Below, piece by piece: positions 63,338 through 64,000 of a stretch of DNA of 64,000 nt. The notes below the pieces were generated by a model, which was not told the origin of the DNA, ran no database searches, and saw nothing but the letters and a program-made list of their open reading frames with translations. Each line of letters opens with the position of its first letter. Position 1 is the stretch's first letter. The translations under genes were made by a program, and so were the position numbers. The DNA is from G942493375 sp942493375 (GTDB lineage: Bacteria > Armatimonadota > UBA5829), in NCBI GenBank assembly GCA_942493375.1, contig OW818698.1, positions 2,108,001 through 2,172,000 of the forward strand, given 5' to 3'.

Positions 63338-64000
63338 TTATGTTGCGAACCACGGTTCCTGCATTCTCCTTTCCAAATCTTTGATATCATTAAGTAATTT
63401 TGCTTTATCACCAAGTGAAGTAGATTCCTCCATCAATTTTGATGTGTGTTTCTTGACCTCATCTTGCAATGATTTATATGCTTCTTTCTTATTTGCATAT
63501 TCTTTATCGTCGGAGAAATCCCATACTGCCCATTTTAGTCCGCTTGAGTTGCTCACACCATCGCAACTGTTTGCAAGGCGCATTCCCATTCTATCGGACA
63601 TGTATTTCCCTGTGGAATGCCACTCTTTTAACACATACCACGCAATCTCAGGCATAAACTTACGAGCAGTATCTCCATTTGTGAATGTGTACTCAGGCCA
63701 AAACACAACCGTCCGATTATCATCAGCCAACTTAGTCTTTATGTGCATGTCAACAACTGAAAGGTGCTTATTCATATGATGCTGTTGGATATTCAACCAC
63801 TCGGCATACTCTTCTGAATCCTTGTCGTGAGCAGCGTTTTCTAGATAATACCGTCTATCTACTTGGATAGCGACCTGTTTAGCCTTAGCCAGATGCCCGA
63901 TTCCAACTCTTCTCCAGTTGTGCTCCATCGCATCAAGCAATCTGAGTAGGGCTGCCCATTCCATTAGTGGCCACCCACAATTCCGTTCAATATCGAGTAA
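63338..64000 (-). CDS. Unknown protein, 5' end beyond the window
   Basis: The frame is open from 63340 to the right edge of the window (at least 220 codons). An internal ATG at 63964 lacks a ribosome site, so the true start is probably outside. The product is rich in Lys, Asp and aromatic residues, with a C-terminal coiled-coil-like stretch (KSLQDEVKKHTSKLMEES). No domain was recognised. Confidence 0.5.
   Translation of the reverse strand, partial: LLDIERNCGWPLMEWAALLRLLDAMEHNWRRVGIGHLAKAKQVAIQVDRRYYLENAAHDKDSEEYAEWLNIQQHHMNKHLSVVDMHIKTKLADDNRTVVFWPEYTFTNGDTARKFMPEIAWYVLKEWHSTGKYMSDRMGMRLANSCDGVSNSSGLKWAVWDFSDDKEYANKKEAYKSLQDEVKKHTSKLMEESTSLGDKAKLLNDIKDLERRMQEPWFAT

Overview
The window reads as chromosomal DNA of a Gram-negative-type, polysaccharide- and glycan-degrading bacterium of moderate GC content. 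A PEP-CTERM protein, a HAF-repeat protein, DUF4838, GH172 (DUF2961), GH84, GH29 and GH2 enzymes, an MttB-family methyltransferase, and many short dispersed non-coding repeats suggest a Planctomycetota, Verrucomicrobiota, Lentisphaerota or Armatimonadota-like lineage. The sequence alone does not settle the phylum. Most starts carry strong GGAGG-type ribosome binding sites, and several annotated starts were moved to the codon these sites favour.

Region 1 (1-37 kb) is ordinary but repeat-rich chromosome, almost entirely on the minus strand. It starts with a 5' part of a secreted cysteine-peptidase-like gene and an IS remnant. These are followed by exported or catabolic genes: HAF-repeat protein, MttB, sialidase, amidohydrolase, GH-like TIM-barrel protein, DUF4838 protein, di-heme peroxidase, PEP-CTERM protein, GH29, GH2, GH172 and GH84-CBM9. 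Between them sit an FRG-domain gene diverging from a phosphoesterase, a DUF433-DUF5615 toxin-antitoxin-like pair, a STAS protein, an NmrA protein, and a glycyl radical enzyme operon (enzyme, activase, DeoR regulator) with a likely operator. Palindromic mini-elements, a heptamer minisatellite and other dispersed repeats fill the gaps.

Region 2 (37-42 kb) holds two cell-wall hydrolases (Amidase_3 and M23), two large membrane proteins of unknown function and a GIY-YIG protein. It ends at a 27-bp sequence identical in form to the 3' end of a tmRNA/tRNA gene (42070-42096), without the rest of the gene. This looks like an attachment-site remnant.

Region 3 (42.1-about 59 kb) looks like an integrated mobile element with its own nucleic-acid machinery. 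Next to the att remnant are ordered repeats: two facing arrays of a 9-mer and a 10-bp-phased ATACTG array inside an inverted repeat. Then come an unknown 186-aa gene and a divergent family-A polymerase palm (minus strand), followed by a 1.3-kb divergent intergenic region. A long plus-strand run follows: a zinc-ribbon protein, a 1036-aa protein with a DCDGD catalytic loop like QDE-1/YonO-type two-barrel RNA polymerases, a cluster of tiny proteins with excellent ribosome binding sites, SSB, a HIRAN protein split by zinc ribbons, a MoxR ATPase, a HExxH+VWA protein, a PD-(D/E)XK Fe-S-type nuclease and a conserved 94-aa protein. No integrase or virion gene is visible. The combination of a DNA-polymerase-like palm and a single-chain DPBB RNA polymerase in one element is the most notable content of the window.

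Region 4 (59-64 kb, minus strand) is a nucleobase/nucleoside salvage cluster (NCS2 permease, SAM methyltransferase, NadR-like P-loop kinase, nucleoside hydrolase), then an unknown gene running off the right edge. Whether it lies inside the element cannot be decided, because the second att site or intact tmRNA gene is not in the window.
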